Shown here piece after piece: positions 46,067-57,280 of a stretch of DNA of 64,000 bases. A model generated the notes under the pieces. That model ran no database searches and was not told the origin of the DNA. It saw only the letters and a program-made list of their open reading frames with translations. The stretch's first letter is position 1; each line of letters starts with the position of its first letter. The DNA comes from Bombardia bombarda (Eukaryota; Ascomycota; Sordariomycetes; Sordariales; Lasiosphaeriaceae): NCBI GenBank assembly GCA_030512295.1, contig JAULSR010000001.1, positions 8,765,001 through 8,829,000 of the forward strand. The letters are read 5' to 3'. A program made the position numbers and the translations under genes.

Positions 46067-47139
46067 TTTCTGACACGGATACGTTCTTTGTTCCGAGTTC
46101 TCTTTTCCACAACGCTCGAGGGTTGGGCAGCCTCACGGCTATTAATAGTCATATCGCTTTGTGTGATTGACGAACTTCAGCAGACAGCTTCACATAGTTG
46201 TAAGAGTACAAGTTGAGAATCTCATTGTTGATGGACTTGAAATATTGATAATTGGCACTGTGCGGATCGAAGAATCATGACAAGGCAGCTCTGGTAAGTG
46301 AAAAACACGTAAGTAATGGTTCCCCTAGATGATTCTTTTGTCTTTCAGTTCAGAGGACTTAACTATGTGTTGCTGTATCTAGATCCGACACCCTTTCTCA
46401 CAGTGCTACAGAGACTCACACTTGCGTACGGCCTACGCTCCTTACCTCATCTTTGATACATATGCTACGTTAATCTCGTAACTCATAGTACAGTTACTAG
46501 TAAAGCAACAGCACATTAACACTTATGTGGTTTCAGACTAAACGCTGCTTCGGAGCGTAGTCGGTACTCTGCTAACTACATGATTGTTTGACCTGGTTGT
46601 GTTGGCAAAGACAGCGTACTTGTGATACATTCTTACCTGGTGGACTGCAGCTGATGATTTTCTTCAAAGAAAACAGCCAGCAGAGTTAGTGTTGCGACGC
46701 TCCAAGCCCAGGTAGTTCCTAGAGTCTCCCAACGCGATACCGGTTACTATGCCACGAGGTTAGACAAAGTTCCATCTTCTTTGACACTCTCCACATTCAA
46801 TATCAAAGGCCTCTTTGTTAGATTCAGGTCCGAGTACTGACGAACATATTATTGTGACCTATAATTATACCACAGGTGATCCATGTCTTTGTTCCTCGTC
46901 ACGATCATAACAAAGACAGTTATTCTATTTATATTCTCTAATAACGTATTGTTCATATACCGGCAAAGAAAGCAGTAAATATAAGCCATTTGTATAAATT
47001 GTAATATCCCCCCTTCGAGTATTGTGTTCACCATCGACAAGGCAACAGCCCAATACAACAACGCAGCCCCCATTCTCCTATATCATCCCAAGACATCGCC
47101 TTGTTAAATAACAAACGTCCAGTACATACAACCGACACA

Positions 47140-47433
47140 ATGCCCCCAAAGAGAAAGTCAGAGTCCCAGGGCGGTCGGGCCTCCAAGCGCTCCACTCGAT
47201 CGGCCCGTTCCGGCCAAGCGACGCAGTTTCTGTGCTTGAGCTACAACGGCCCTCTTCGAGCCGCCGAAAGAAATCCAACTGTGGTGACTGAACAGCCACG
47301 TCCAGCTCGGCCGCCAGCCCAACCTGCGCGTAGCCCGGCTGCTCCCCCACGAACACCCGCTCGTCCTCCTCGGACACCTGCTCGTCCTCCTCCTCCTTCG
47401 CCTTCGCCTTCGCCTTCCTTCGTCCCCGTCTGA
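47140..47433 (+). pseudogene. Short basic protein fragment (MPPKRK start), probably a gene remnant
   Basis: The ATG at 47140 sits in a good context (CACAATG) and opens a basic, Ser/Arg-rich N-terminus (MPPKRKSESQGGRASKRSTR), followed by a Pro/Arg/Ala-rich low-complexity stretch and a stop after 97 codons. Coding-like sequence continues in a different frame to about 47601, with one in-frame stop. Fungal genomes often hold repeated genes that begin this way, so a truncated copy is plausible. An antisense frame (47078-47614) is also open. Confidence is low. Confidence 0.3.
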
Positions 47434-48277
47434 TGATGGTAAGGCCCTTCGGGTTGTTACCGGGATCAATGGTGGCAGATTTGCTATCTCCCTGTAGGAA
47501 AAAAGCCTGGAAGCAAGAAACTCTTGGATTCGAGCAACACACCGTGATGTCGGCCCCGAAGACAAAGCGTCGTTCGGCGCAGCTGTCGTAGTTCCCTAAC
47601 AACGCTTCTCGCACATTAGGTACGAGGATAGAGGGCGAGATGCGAGACTGGACCTGTCAATAGGGCGTTCAGAGAACGGGAAGGGATGGGCTGAGCATCG
47701 AATGGAGTTGAGTTATGTATTCGGAGCGAAGACACTGGGTGTTAAGCATTGCGTGCATGGGCTTTGGATGGACGCAAGTTGGTTGCTGGGTTGTTTGCTT
47801 TGTAGTTACTGGCTGATTGTTCTTGTCAAATGTAAATCAGAGATCAGGGATCTTTGAGTACTGTTTTGTAAACGATTCCGCCCTCGTTGGTTGGACCTGG
47901 CGACAGGAGAGCTGGAACTGACTGGTGACATGATCGAACCGTGATAGCTATTCACGCGAAGCCGCCTGCCGCAATAGGATGACCGTGGTCCCATAGTCGC
48001 CGTGACTCGACTTCATCCATGTAAACTCGATCCACCTCTGTGCCATATTATTCCGTTTCGCATAGAATCAGTCCTTGCTGTTGGCGTTGGCTGTCGCTAT
48101 AACACCCCCCGCTCTCTTTCTAACCCGACACATCGAGAACGACCCTCTCCTACCCTCATAACGCAACAACTCGGCTCGACGTCTTGTGGAGGGTATATAT
48201 ATGCGCCGCACGCCCGTATGAACCGAACAAACCCCCCTTGTCTGTCGGCAATAAACTCTCGCCAATCCTATCCGATA
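47434..48277. other. Intergenic region
   Basis: 0.84 kb. Apart from the possible remnant tail near 47440-47600, nothing is seen. Confidence 0.5.
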
Positions 48278-49122
48278 TTATATCCCCATATCATCATCAC
48301 TCCCCTCGTCATCCTCCCTCCGACCCCCCATCTCCTCCTCCTCCCTCCTCGTCGCCTCCGCACTCGCCCCAATCCTCCTCACCCCATCCACCACCCCCAG
48401 CACAAACCCCCTGCTCTCCGCCAGCTCCATCGCCCCCACCCCCCTCAAGCTCATCAGCCCCCCGCCGAACCCCTCCAGCGCCGACGTGCTACTCCTCATC
48501 TTGGCCGCGCGCACCTCGACCAGATCCCTCAGCAACCCGCGCACCTCCCCCGGCGGCGCCGCCATGTCGTCGCCAGCATGCGCCAGCAGCGCCTCGGCCA
48601 CTTCTAGCCAGTGGTACGGCAGGTACCCCGCGGGCGCGTCGGCGGTGCACGAGGGCAGGAACGGCGGGGACAGGTTGGCGTCGGCGGCGGGGCGGTGCGC
48701 CATGCCGGGCTGGGAGGGGTGTGCGCGCGAAGGAGGCGGCGGCGGCGCGGAGAAGGCGGTCGGGTCTTCTTTGGTCTCGCGGTGGATGATTTGCGAGAGC
48801 GAGGTCGGGTGCAGCCAGGGCGGGGGCACGATGTTGGCGCGGCGTTGCTTTTTGAGCAGGAGCGCGAGCCAGAGGGGCAGCGGGGCGCGGTGAGGCGGGC
48901 GCAGGACGGGGGTGCGGCCCTGTATTTTGGTTTGATGGTTAGTTGTTGGTTTGGCAGGGGAGGGGGGAAAAGAGGAGGGGGGAATACTAGGGAAAAAAAA
49001 CAACTCACGCTTAGTAGGTTGATGCTCTCTAGCCGCTGGCGCGGGACGACTGTCACCAGCTCCATCTCGGCGAGAAAGGCCACTTCGGCTTGCGCTAGGC
49101 CGGGTGGGAGGGGCAGCGCCAT
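48278..49122 (-). CDS. psf2: DNA replication complex GINS protein Psf2
   Basis: Exons 49009-49122 and 48278-48919 give 251 residues. The N-terminal MALPLPPGLAQAEVAFLAEM, VTVVPRQRLESINLLS and PLWLALLLKKQRRANIVPPP are hallmark Psf2 sequences. LPYHWLEVAEALLAHA and LLRDLVEVRAAKMRSS follow. From family knowledge, Psf2 is one of four GINS subunits that join Cdc45 and Mcm2-7 in the replicative helicase. The fungal C-terminal extension is acidic and Glu/Asp-rich. The intron interrupts the gene after 38 codons, and both sites are canonical. Confidence 0.95.
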
Positions 49123-49802
49123 TGTTGGTTTGGTGGTTGGTCTCGTCAGGTATGCGAATAGAAAAGAAAAGTAGGTGGTATATTATCGCAGCATCATGGT
49201 CTAGAACTTCTGGGGCCCGCCCGTGGCCGAATTTGTCTCGTTTTAGCGTCAATCGAGTGTTTATATTTGTATCCTCGAACTGCAGCGAGACGTGACGTGA
49301 CGCGGGGCAGATTTCCAGCAGGCCGTTTTGGCGGCGGGACGGCAAGGGTGGAGGGCGCTGGGAAGGAGGGGCTAGACTAGTCTAGGTAATGCTAAGTTAG
49401 GGTAGAACAGGTTCAAGTTCTGCAAAATGTGGCTCTGCGGGCAACTTTTGTTTCGACTTTCAACGCCAATTCATGACAGTCCATCTTCTTCTCAACGTCG
49501 CCAAACCGCCTGATGGGCTCGTTGAGGAACCAGATCAGAGTGGTCTCCTCGCGCCTCTGTTTCTTGATTTCCTCGACCTGATCATGAAGCCTCGCGGCGG
49601 CCTTCTTGAGTTCTGCAGCCTGATTGGCGTTGGCGATAATAATGATGATGCCAACGCCTGGCGTGGCCTTAACTGCATGAGGTGAAGGTCAACAGATTCG
49701 GAGAGTCGACTAGGTTGGCTCGAGCGAAGTGAATAGTGAGCATAGAGGAAGGTAGACACATATTCCTAATCTTGACCCTGACATCTTTACAATTTTCTCA
49801 AC
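49123..49802. other. Intergenic region
   Basis: 0.68 kb between psf2 and the degraded gene that follows. It is likely the psf2 promoter. Nothing else is seen. Confidence 0.5.
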
Positions 49803-50784
49803 ATGGCGCTCTCAAAGTTTCATATCGTGGTTGACGGCCCTGCGGGAACAAGCTTTCCCTCTTTTTCAAGCACCCAGCTGGGACCTGACCCGGCCAACAT
49901 TGAGTTGGGTCAGATTCGTGCCAGATGCAACATGCAAGTGTTAAGCCGTCTATGTACAGCCACGAAGGAACCAACACCCCGTCTTAACTCGGCAAGAATG
50001 AACAACCCTAAGAGGACAAAGCTCCGGTTGCTACTCCTGGCATTGCTACGTTTACCGTCAAGGTCACAGGCGGCAAAATAGACATGACACCGCGAGCGCT
50101 CCCTGCTCCTAAAGAGGCCATGGCCAAGCTTTGAAATCCATTAGTTCAGGTAGCCTCAAGCGAGGGGAGCTGCTCAAGTTCTCTGGCCACGAGCTTGCAG
50201 CCCTTTCTGGTACATATGCTGCAACTCCCTCTGATTGCAAAGAAAAGATCATAGAGCCTGTAGATATGAAGGAGGATGACTGGGAGCAGGTATTCCGAAA
50301 TACGCGGGCTTTCCATGGGTACTAGTATAACTTTGATAAGAATGTTCTAGTCAAGGCTAGTAAGCAAGGTACTGCTCAGACTTTCTTCTCATATTTGTTG
50401 GCCTAATCTCGGTTTACTGACATGCATTTTAACCACCTTAGCTTTCAGACTTGCGCCTATTAATGCGACAAGGGTTCAGGCTGGAAAGGACAAAATCCAA
50501 GCTTACATGTATGTTCGCCCGATTCCTCCATTCTATATCGACGATAATGCCAGGGTTAAACTCACCGAAATCAGAACTCAGTGGCAACAGACTCTGATGA
50601 AAGAGGGATTCAATTCCCGCGCCGTTGGGGGAAGCATGTAAGTCCATAGCAGCCATCCGGAGAATTGCCTGAAACCAAGTGTCCTGTTACTGACGTCTCA
50701 TAACAGCGGAGGAGGACAGGCAGTTCCAGTGTCTGTCTCGGCGTATATGTGGTCGCACAAGGTGTACTGGAGATTAGCTAGGTG
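49803..50784 (+). pseudogene. Degraded MACPF-like fungal gene
   Basis: Pieces of one protein are scattered over three frames. An N-terminal piece starts at the ATG 49803 (KFHIVVDGPAG). A second piece in another frame (about 50017-50130) contains ATFTVKVTGGK. A third (50131-50350) contains WEQVFRNTRAFHGY, followed by an in-frame TAG. After an apparent intron, two pieces (about 50441-50636 and 50707-50784) contain LTEIRTQWQQTLM and GGGQAVPVSVSAYMW. The glycine-rich end resembles fungal membrane-attack-complex/perforin (MACPF) domains. At least two frameshifts, one nonsense codon and a short 3' end indicate a pseudogene. MACPF assignment is tentative. No repaired sequence is given. Confidence 0.45.
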
Positions 50785-52661
50785 ATGGATGATTGGACTT
50801 TTGTTCTGTCAGTCAAAGAAAAGTTTATATAAACTAACATGAAAACACCATAACGTTAGTTGAAGAGATAGTTGTATTAGCCTGCAATGTGCATGTTGTG
50901 TGATCAATCTGCGGCGCGCACTCTACTGAACCACCCAGACGACTTATACACAAACTGACGAATCATAATATCGAAAGGCGACTTTAGTTAACTAGAGGGT
51001 TCACTACAAAAGCAAGTTCTGATACGCTCAACTAAACTCAATTAGTCTGGAAGTTTAGCGCTTATTTGGGTTGGTAGACCTTTGCATATTTGTGCCTTCA
51101 TGGAGCAAGAAGAGGACGGACATGTTAGGTCTGACTATATTGCTCTTGGGAAGGAGGCGCCTCTGGGCTGGTTGAGACGGGATAACCGAGACATGGGAAT
51201 TCATGTGATCGATCACTTTTAGCGTCAGGGGTACATCAATACCTAGACTATAGTGTCTTCTTCAGCTGTGATAAAATGCTGTGGCCAACACCAAGCAATC
51301 TGACAACTGACCCCATAACAACAGCTCTTTCTCCCCCAGCTCTTTGCTCTGAGCTCCGTCCTCACCTCCAGCACAAGCCAGCCATCAACTACCCAAACCA
51401 AAGCCAATGCCCCTTTGTAGCTCCGTTGCCCTCTCCTTAAGACATACGAGCCCTGCAAGACCTCGTGCTCCTGCGCCACCGGAGCCCTCGTGTGCGGCAG
51501 CTCCGCGCCCGCCATTTGCTACGAAGGTCCCCGCGGGGAGAAAGGCAGCAGCGGATGTTGAAGCATTGCCCGAGGAACCAGTGCCCACAAAATTCTTGAG
51601 CTTGGACAAGCCCATCCCTGTCGTCGAAGCCGCGGGACTGTGGCCCTCGATGCTGAACTGCCCCAGAACCATGCCGCTAGAGACCAAGAGGACTTGCTAG
51701 CAACAGTGTAATTGTAATAAATTTCAGGGCAAGGTCTGCGTGACTAACGCTCCGGTGGCCTGCAAGAATCAGTGCTCCTGTTCGGAGACGGCGCTTTGGA
51801 AACCAGCGCCCGATTGAGTTGGTGAGGCAGGATCTGTGAGTCGTATGCGGACAGGTGAATGATGCTGGGCGGTCATGTACATACTACCTTGGACATGTTG
51901 AGCCACCAAATGAGTACTCTAAATATTCACACACTCGTTTCCGAGCTTCAAATCTTCTGGTGAAAAGAAAGAGGAGTTGGTATCAAAAGAAAGGCTTACA
52001 GAAAAGAGGGTCAATAGTAGAGTATTGCGTGAGGGAGGATGATGAATGTGGGTGGATGATTGCAAGCAAGTGGACTGGAGAGAGTGGAGAGGCAGAGTTA
52101 CCAGTCCGAAATGACTCCTAAATCCATGCATGGGATTCGGACTGTCGGGGTTGGTCCGGTTGTGGACATGCCAAACCCATTTACGGGATGCGATGCAAGC
52201 TCCATGCCAGATGCCTCATCCCAGCAACATAGGTTCTGCACAACAGTCTGGCAAAAACTCCCTAGGTCTTTGTACCCGTGCCAGCAGATCTGTTAGGAGA
52301 CGAGTCCCCCACAGAACTTTAAGGTGAAGAAATTAAGCTCCACTAACTGTGGGATCATTCGTGATACTTGGGGTGGCTGTAACAGATGGCGGAAGGTGCG
52401 AGCCACATCAGAACCTACGCAGCGGGGTTGTTGCCAGACTTCCATTATTGCTCCTTTCTGCAGTAGTACTTATCCCAATGGGCAGTATCCAGAACAATCT
52501 CCCACCCAGCTGCTCTCAAAACACCATCATTCATTCATTATTAAAACAACAAGCTTACAACCGCCACGCCGTGTACTTAAGCCACAGCAGCAGCCAACAC
52601 CTTCTGAGGCAAACCTCACAACCCCCTAACTAACTAACAAACACACAGGCCAGTACGTCCC
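50785..52661. other. Intergenic region with Cys-rich coding fragments
   Basis: 1.9 kb. Most of it is non-coding. Two short plus-strand fragments with a shared Cys pattern lie at 51445-51561 and 51725-51817 (listed separately). Confidence 0.5.
51445..51817 (+). pseudogene. Two Cys-rich coding fragments with a repeated CK-x2-CSC pattern
   Basis: Fragment 1 (51445-51561) contains CKTSCSCATGALVCGSSAP and AICYEG before a stop. Fragment 2 (51725-51817) contains VCVTNAPVACKNQCSCSETA, preceded by an acceptor-like ATTTCAG. Both share CK-x2-CSC, spaced like modules of a secreted Cys-rich protein. No start codon or consistent splice phases could be found, so this is probably a remnant. I do not recognise the family. 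Confidence 0.3.
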
Positions 52662-53995
52662 TCATCTCCCCGCCTTGGCATCATCAATCTCCCTCCGCAA
52701 CCCCTCCAAGACCGTCTCCCTCGCCCGCAAATGCGTCTCCAGCCCCTCGACCTGCTCCCTCACCACCTGCAAATCATCCGCCACGCCCTTCAAGCTCGCC
52801 CCCACCTTACTCCTCCCCTTGCCCTCCTCCATATCCCTCAGCTCCTTGCGCTTGTAATCTAACAACTGCTCCAGCTCCCGCTTCACCAGCGCCGGCTTAC
52901 TATCCCCCCTACCTCCACCGCGGCCGCCCCTCCGAGCCGCATAATCAGCCTCGACCCTCGCCATCTTGTCCTCCAGATCGGCAAGGTGCTTCTTCAGCCG
53001 CACCTCCTCCCAGTCGTCCGTCTTGGCGGTGGAGAAGTCGGTGCCGCCGCCGGCCTTGAAGCCGCTGCGGCCGAGGCGGGTGAGGTACTGGTCGCCGAAC
53101 TTTGCCTTGCGGCCGGTGCTGGTCTCGTCGTCGGCCTTGGTGGCCCAGCGCGACGAGGCCGGCGCGGCGTTGTCGACCTGGTAGTCGATCTTGTTGCGCT
53201 CGAAGCTGGCGCGCAGCGAGGCGGGCACGGCGCGCGGGATCCGGTAGCCCTCGTGCCGGTTGTTGAGGATGTGCAAAAAGGCGAGGCAGGCGTCCTTGTT
53301 GATGGACGGCGACGCCGACGGGTTGATCAGGTTCCAGGCCGAGCGGATGTCGGTGTCGGGCACGTCGAGCGAGGCGTAGAGGTCTTCGAGGGATGTGACT
53401 GTTTGGCGAATTCTGTGAGCACATTGTTGGATGTGGGGGAAGATGGACGTCACTTACAGGCAATCTCGCCCCGCATGTCCCTGTTCTCCTGGTAGATCTG
53501 CTCGTACTTTGCCTTGTCGGCCGGGCTCATGTACCAGTCGAACCCGTCCTTGAGGCCGGGCGAGTCCAGGTCGTCGTCGTCTTCCACCTGCTCGAACTGT
53601 ACCGCCTTGCCGGTCAGGGCGCGGTTGGCCTGGACGAGGTGGGCCTTGGACTCGGGCACGAGCCAGTCGGGGAGGGTTGTGGGCACATCGGCGTATTCCT
53701 ACATCGCTTTAGTTCAACGACAGTGGTTTTGGTGGCAGGTAGTGTGACCAACCCCATTTAATATGTCGAAAATGACCCTCATGGCGACGCAAAACTCCTC
53801 AAAGTCGAGGTTGCCATCGTTGTCGACATCGGCCAGGTCCCACACCCGCTCGAGCTGGTCGTCGCGAAGCCCGCTGTTCTTTAGCACGGGCGCCGCTTGT
53901 TCGCCTGTCAGGAACTGCCCGCCGTTTGTCCGTGCCGAGAAGATGTTCCAGTATGTCTCTATCTCCTGGGCTTCGATCCGCGGTGGTGGTGCCAT
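52662..53995 (-). CDS. end3: Actin cytoskeleton-regulatory/endocytosis protein End3
   Basis: Exons 53753-53995, 53458-53698 and 52662-53398 give 406 residues in frame. An N-terminal EH domain contains an EF-hand (DLADVDNDGNLDFEEF). Then come PDWLVPESKAHLVQANRAL, a second EF-hand-like unit (DLYASLDVPDTDIRSAWNLI) and a C-terminal coiled coil (from about 285). From family knowledge, End3 (SagA in Aspergillus) forms the Pan1-End3-Sla1 complex that couples cortical actin patches to endocytosis. The first donor is the weaker GTTGGT; the phase and the family sequence support it. The third exon starts at AG 53399-53400, not the nearer upstream AG, which would create a stop. Confidence 0.93.
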
Positions 53996-55014
53996 GGTTG
54001 GTCTCTGGGGGCTTTGCTGCTACGGGAATGACGGAGCTCGTGAGTCGCGGGTGAGGGTCGATATGGCTTGCTCAATTGGAGCGGGATTCAATGGCTGCTT
54101 TCAAAGCGTAAATGGGTGTGTTGGATCGCTAAGAAATGGAAATGGTTTGGCGGGCTCGTGACAAGCGCTTTCGGGAGCTGGTGAGTGGTGAAGGCGATCC
54201 GACGTAGCGGGTAGTGGTGGTGCAGCTGCTAATCAGTGGTGGGTGGGTCCAAGCTCTTGGAGGTGGGTGATGGATGGCGCGGCGCTGGGTTGGGGGGCGC
54301 TGACGTTTTAGACTATAACCCTAACCCTCATTCAAGATTGGACCCACTTGCCCCGGATTCCCCCCCTCCCCCCATTCTCCGTTCCCACCATGATGACAAC
54401 CGCCAGAATGACCGGTGAGACACGAGTTGGTAAATTCGAGTATTAAGTAGAAAAATTACCGACGACTTATCAACATTATACCTTCGATATCCAGGTAAGG
54501 AGTATCAGTAAAGGTGTGTCCTGTCATTCACGAGCATTCACAACTGGCAGACTGATACACAGGGCGAGTTCCCGTCTGCGATGAGAGAGAAGAAGAAGAA
54601 TGCTTGTGGTTTGGTCAGGCAAGCCGTGACCGGGGAGGGGATTCATTGGGGCTCCACCAGCAGAATTATTGTGAGAGCATTGCACAGCAGTTTTCCATGC
54701 CGTAGATGGAAGCCGGGTCGTCGGGGACTTAAGTATTTGCCCGACAGAGGTTTCAGAAGGGTTAAGAAGGCAGGAGTCTATCAAAAACCTAACTATTGCT
54801 GCCCAAAACTAACCTAATGTACATCATCGCTCCAAAAAGAAAAAGAGAAAATCCATGACTTTCTCAAATGTAGCGCAGATCCATAATTCTCTCAATCTAC
54901 CCAGCCTCCGCCAGTCTCTGTCTTTTCCCTCGTGTTTACATCCCAGTACCAAGCACTCCCTGTTCACCGTCCTGTAGCACCCGCCTGCTGCTATTCCGCA
55001 GCACCCTCCAGATC
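53996..55014. promoter_or_regulatory. end3 upstream region with telomere-like repeat
   Basis: 1 kb with no gene. TAACCCTAACCCT (54316-54328), two telomeric-type units, lies about 320 bp upstream of end3. It may be a telobox promoter element or a short interstitial telomere repeat. Confidence 0.4.
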
Positions 55015-55684
55015 CTACCTCGTCCAACGTATTGCCTCCTGGAAGTTTTCGCAATGCCTCTTAGTGGAACCCGGCTCGAGTTCTGGCCACTGCTTCTCCC
55101 ATTTTTCCTTGATCTTGCGGACCAACTCGGGGTTCGGTGCCGGACCAAACTCTGGACCAGAAACACCACTATAGCCAGCATGTTCATATGCCACACTCCC
55201 TTCCTTGTCCACGTCCGCCGGATCGAAATCATACTTATCGTGATAGAGGAAAAGCAGATGCAACGTCTTATGGTATGGGTAGGTTTCGTCGCCCCCCAAG
55301 AGCGCTTCGAGCCAATCTCGGCTGATCTGGCGTTTTCGTTCTTCTCCCTTCTTGGCCTGCTGCGCCTTGGTAAAGAAGACTCGGCTTTTAAGTGATTCCC
55401 ATTTTGTCGGCGGTCTTTTATTTTTTTGTTGCTGGAAAATGTTCTAAATAATCTCGCGATGTTGCTAGATTATATTTATCGTGTACGTTGCGATGCTATC
55501 ATCGAGTAGATCGCTCTGTTGCATTTTAGTTTCGCGATTCGTGATGTTTTCGTACATCAAACAGCTTATCATGTACCAGGTATGGAGGTGGAGAGGAGAG
55601 TCTATGAATTAGAAAAGAAAGCATATACCTACCTGGATCTTTGTGTGATTGATTAATTAAACTAGCGGGCGCTTCGCCAGACAT
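55015..55684 (-). CDS. Small conserved-looking protein of unknown function (exon joint unresolved)
   Basis: The 3' exon (about 55015-55431) is clearly coding. It contains KSRVFFTKAQQAKKGEER, ISRDWLEALLGGDETYPYH, LHLLFLYHDKYDFDPADVD and GVSGPEFGPAPNPELVRKIK before a stop at 55015-55017. No in-frame ATG exists at its 5' end, so an upstream exon is needed. The best candidate is 55633-55684 (MSGEAPASLINQSHKDP, then a GTAGGT donor), but its phase does not match the nearest acceptors, so the joint is wrong, an extra exon is missed, or one base is miscalled. I have seen similar fungal proteins but know no function. Confidence 0.5.
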
Positions 55685-56670
55685 TGCTGCTGCGTGGGAA
55701 TGATGTACTAGTACAGTCGAGTGTGGTTTGTGAATGTTCAGAGCAGTGGTGAGTGTTGTGCGGCAAAACCGGCAGTTGACATCTGGAAGATAGAGATAAT
55801 CCGAAAAGCCCGAAGATTGGAGACCAGACATGCTAGTTAAATACGTAAACTTTCTCTCCCTACCCTTCCTCGACAGTCAGGTCATACTCGACCCAGGAGA
55901 ACGCGTGCGTCACTTCGAGTCGGATGCCAAGCTGCCGTGAACCTTTGTCCCGAAAATCAACACAGTCAGATAAACAGATGTCTCTATCTTGATTTTCAGA
56001 AGATGGCATTGGCTGGCGTCACGGGTTTCTGATGTCAGATGGTGAAAGGCAAAAAATAAAGATTGAGACAGACCCGTATCAAGTTCCCCTCCTCCTCAAA
56101 CACCAATGTTTTTGTGATGAACCTATGGCAGACGTCTTGACTATTTAACTCTCTTGCCCAGTCAAGCATGGGGGACTGTCCGATTATTGTAGTCCGATCT
56201 CTCGCCAATACCAACCGCTCTCCAGCCAGCGACTAGAAAAGGGGAAAGTAAATAATAGGTGGGAACTCAACAGCCATTTCGTCTTCTGAAAAGTTCCTCT
56301 ACATCTGATGGACTGTGATCTCTTATGGCCGATGTGGAGATAGAATCCTTGAAAGTCATGCAGTGCGAGTGAGTGAGTGAGTGTGTGTCGTCAATACATG
56401 TGTCTAGAACATTGGTGTGCTGGCAGCCATCCGTGACAGCACATATGCGGACCAATGGCCAGGATATCCTTGTCATGATTCATGTGCCTTGAAGATCTGA
56501 GACCTGACCTTGTTAGCTTTGCTCCTCGTCTGGCAATCGTTTGTTTTGCGGTGAGGCGGCGATATGGCGGTCGATGTCAGACTCTAGTATTTGCTTTGAC
56601 TGAAAGAACGGGGGGTCGACAAGTCCAAATCTCAATGGCGCTGCCAACATATGGTCCAACATATGGCTAG
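55685..56670. other. Intergenic region
   Basis: About 1 kb with no gene seen. A GAGT/GTGT-rich patch lies near 56368-56390. Confidence 0.5.
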
Positions 56671-57280
56671 ACTACCATCATACTACTCTTCCTTCTTCTT
56701 CACTCGCAAAAGACAGTGGGCATAACCTGCTACGGCCGCGATCAACATCTCTACCCAAACCAGTCACAGTACCCCGGATCCGACATCTGCTGTGACCCGA
56801 CCAACGAATGTCTCTCAAATCAACTCTGTCACGACCCCGATGACGCACCTGACATCTTTATTCGAGGGCCTTGTATCAGCAAAACATGGAGCTCTGGATG
56901 TTCTCTACTGTGCCCCTAAAGTCTGTCTTATTCTAGTCCCTCCGTAGTCCCCCTTGCTAACCATAATACGGGGCGTTCCTCTAGCAGATGAGACAAAACA
57001 AAATCAAGGTCTATTCCCTCGCGTCGCTCAATGCGCTGATGGTAGATTCTGCTGCCTCGACGACGTACACTGTTGCTCGGACGGTCGAGGTGTTTTCATC
57101 GACAACTTGGGGAATATTGCGAGCTCGCCAGCCTCCACAACCATTTTCTATATCCCCATCGGCACTGCAGGCTCCAGAGTTGCCTCGACACCATCATCGA
57201 CCAGCATATCAACCAGCACGACAACCGACGCTACTGAATTGGTGCAGGGTCTTGGCCGTAGCGGGTATAATGCATTATGA
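56671..57280 (+). pseudogene. Broken small cysteine-rich secreted protein gene
   Basis: The first piece (56671-56919) reads TIILLFLLLHSQKTVGITCY, a signal-peptide-like core without an initiating Met (a TAG lies directly before it), then CCDPTNECLSNQLC and RGPCISKTWSSGCSLLCP, ending in TAA. A second piece in the compatible phase follows a plausible intron (about 56921-56984 or -56987). It contains CADGRFCCLDDVHCCSDGRG and GVFIDNLGNIAS, then a Ser/Thr-rich tail to 57280. This resembles fungal secreted proteins with a CLSN-LC / GSC-D-TW / DGSFCC pattern. The missing start and the stop just before the splice donor indicate a pseudogene, unless an unseen 5' exon exists. Confidence 0.5.

Larger units (their letters stand above)
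45591..47139. other. Intergenic region with hairpin and CTTTGTT motifs
   Basis: 1.5 kb without a supportable gene. It contains a GA microsatellite (45629-45675), a strong hairpin (46033-46066) and several CTTTGTT heptamers between 45900 and 46900. The short frame at 46849-47073 (minus) is hydrophobic, but I do not recognise it. Confidence 0.5.

Noticed and set aside
47078..47614. Minus-strand frame of 178 codons opposite the MPPKRK fragment
   Set aside because: Its acidic, Glu-rich middle is the complement of the Pro/Arg-rich low-complexity DNA. The plus-strand start has better context and a typical N-terminus.
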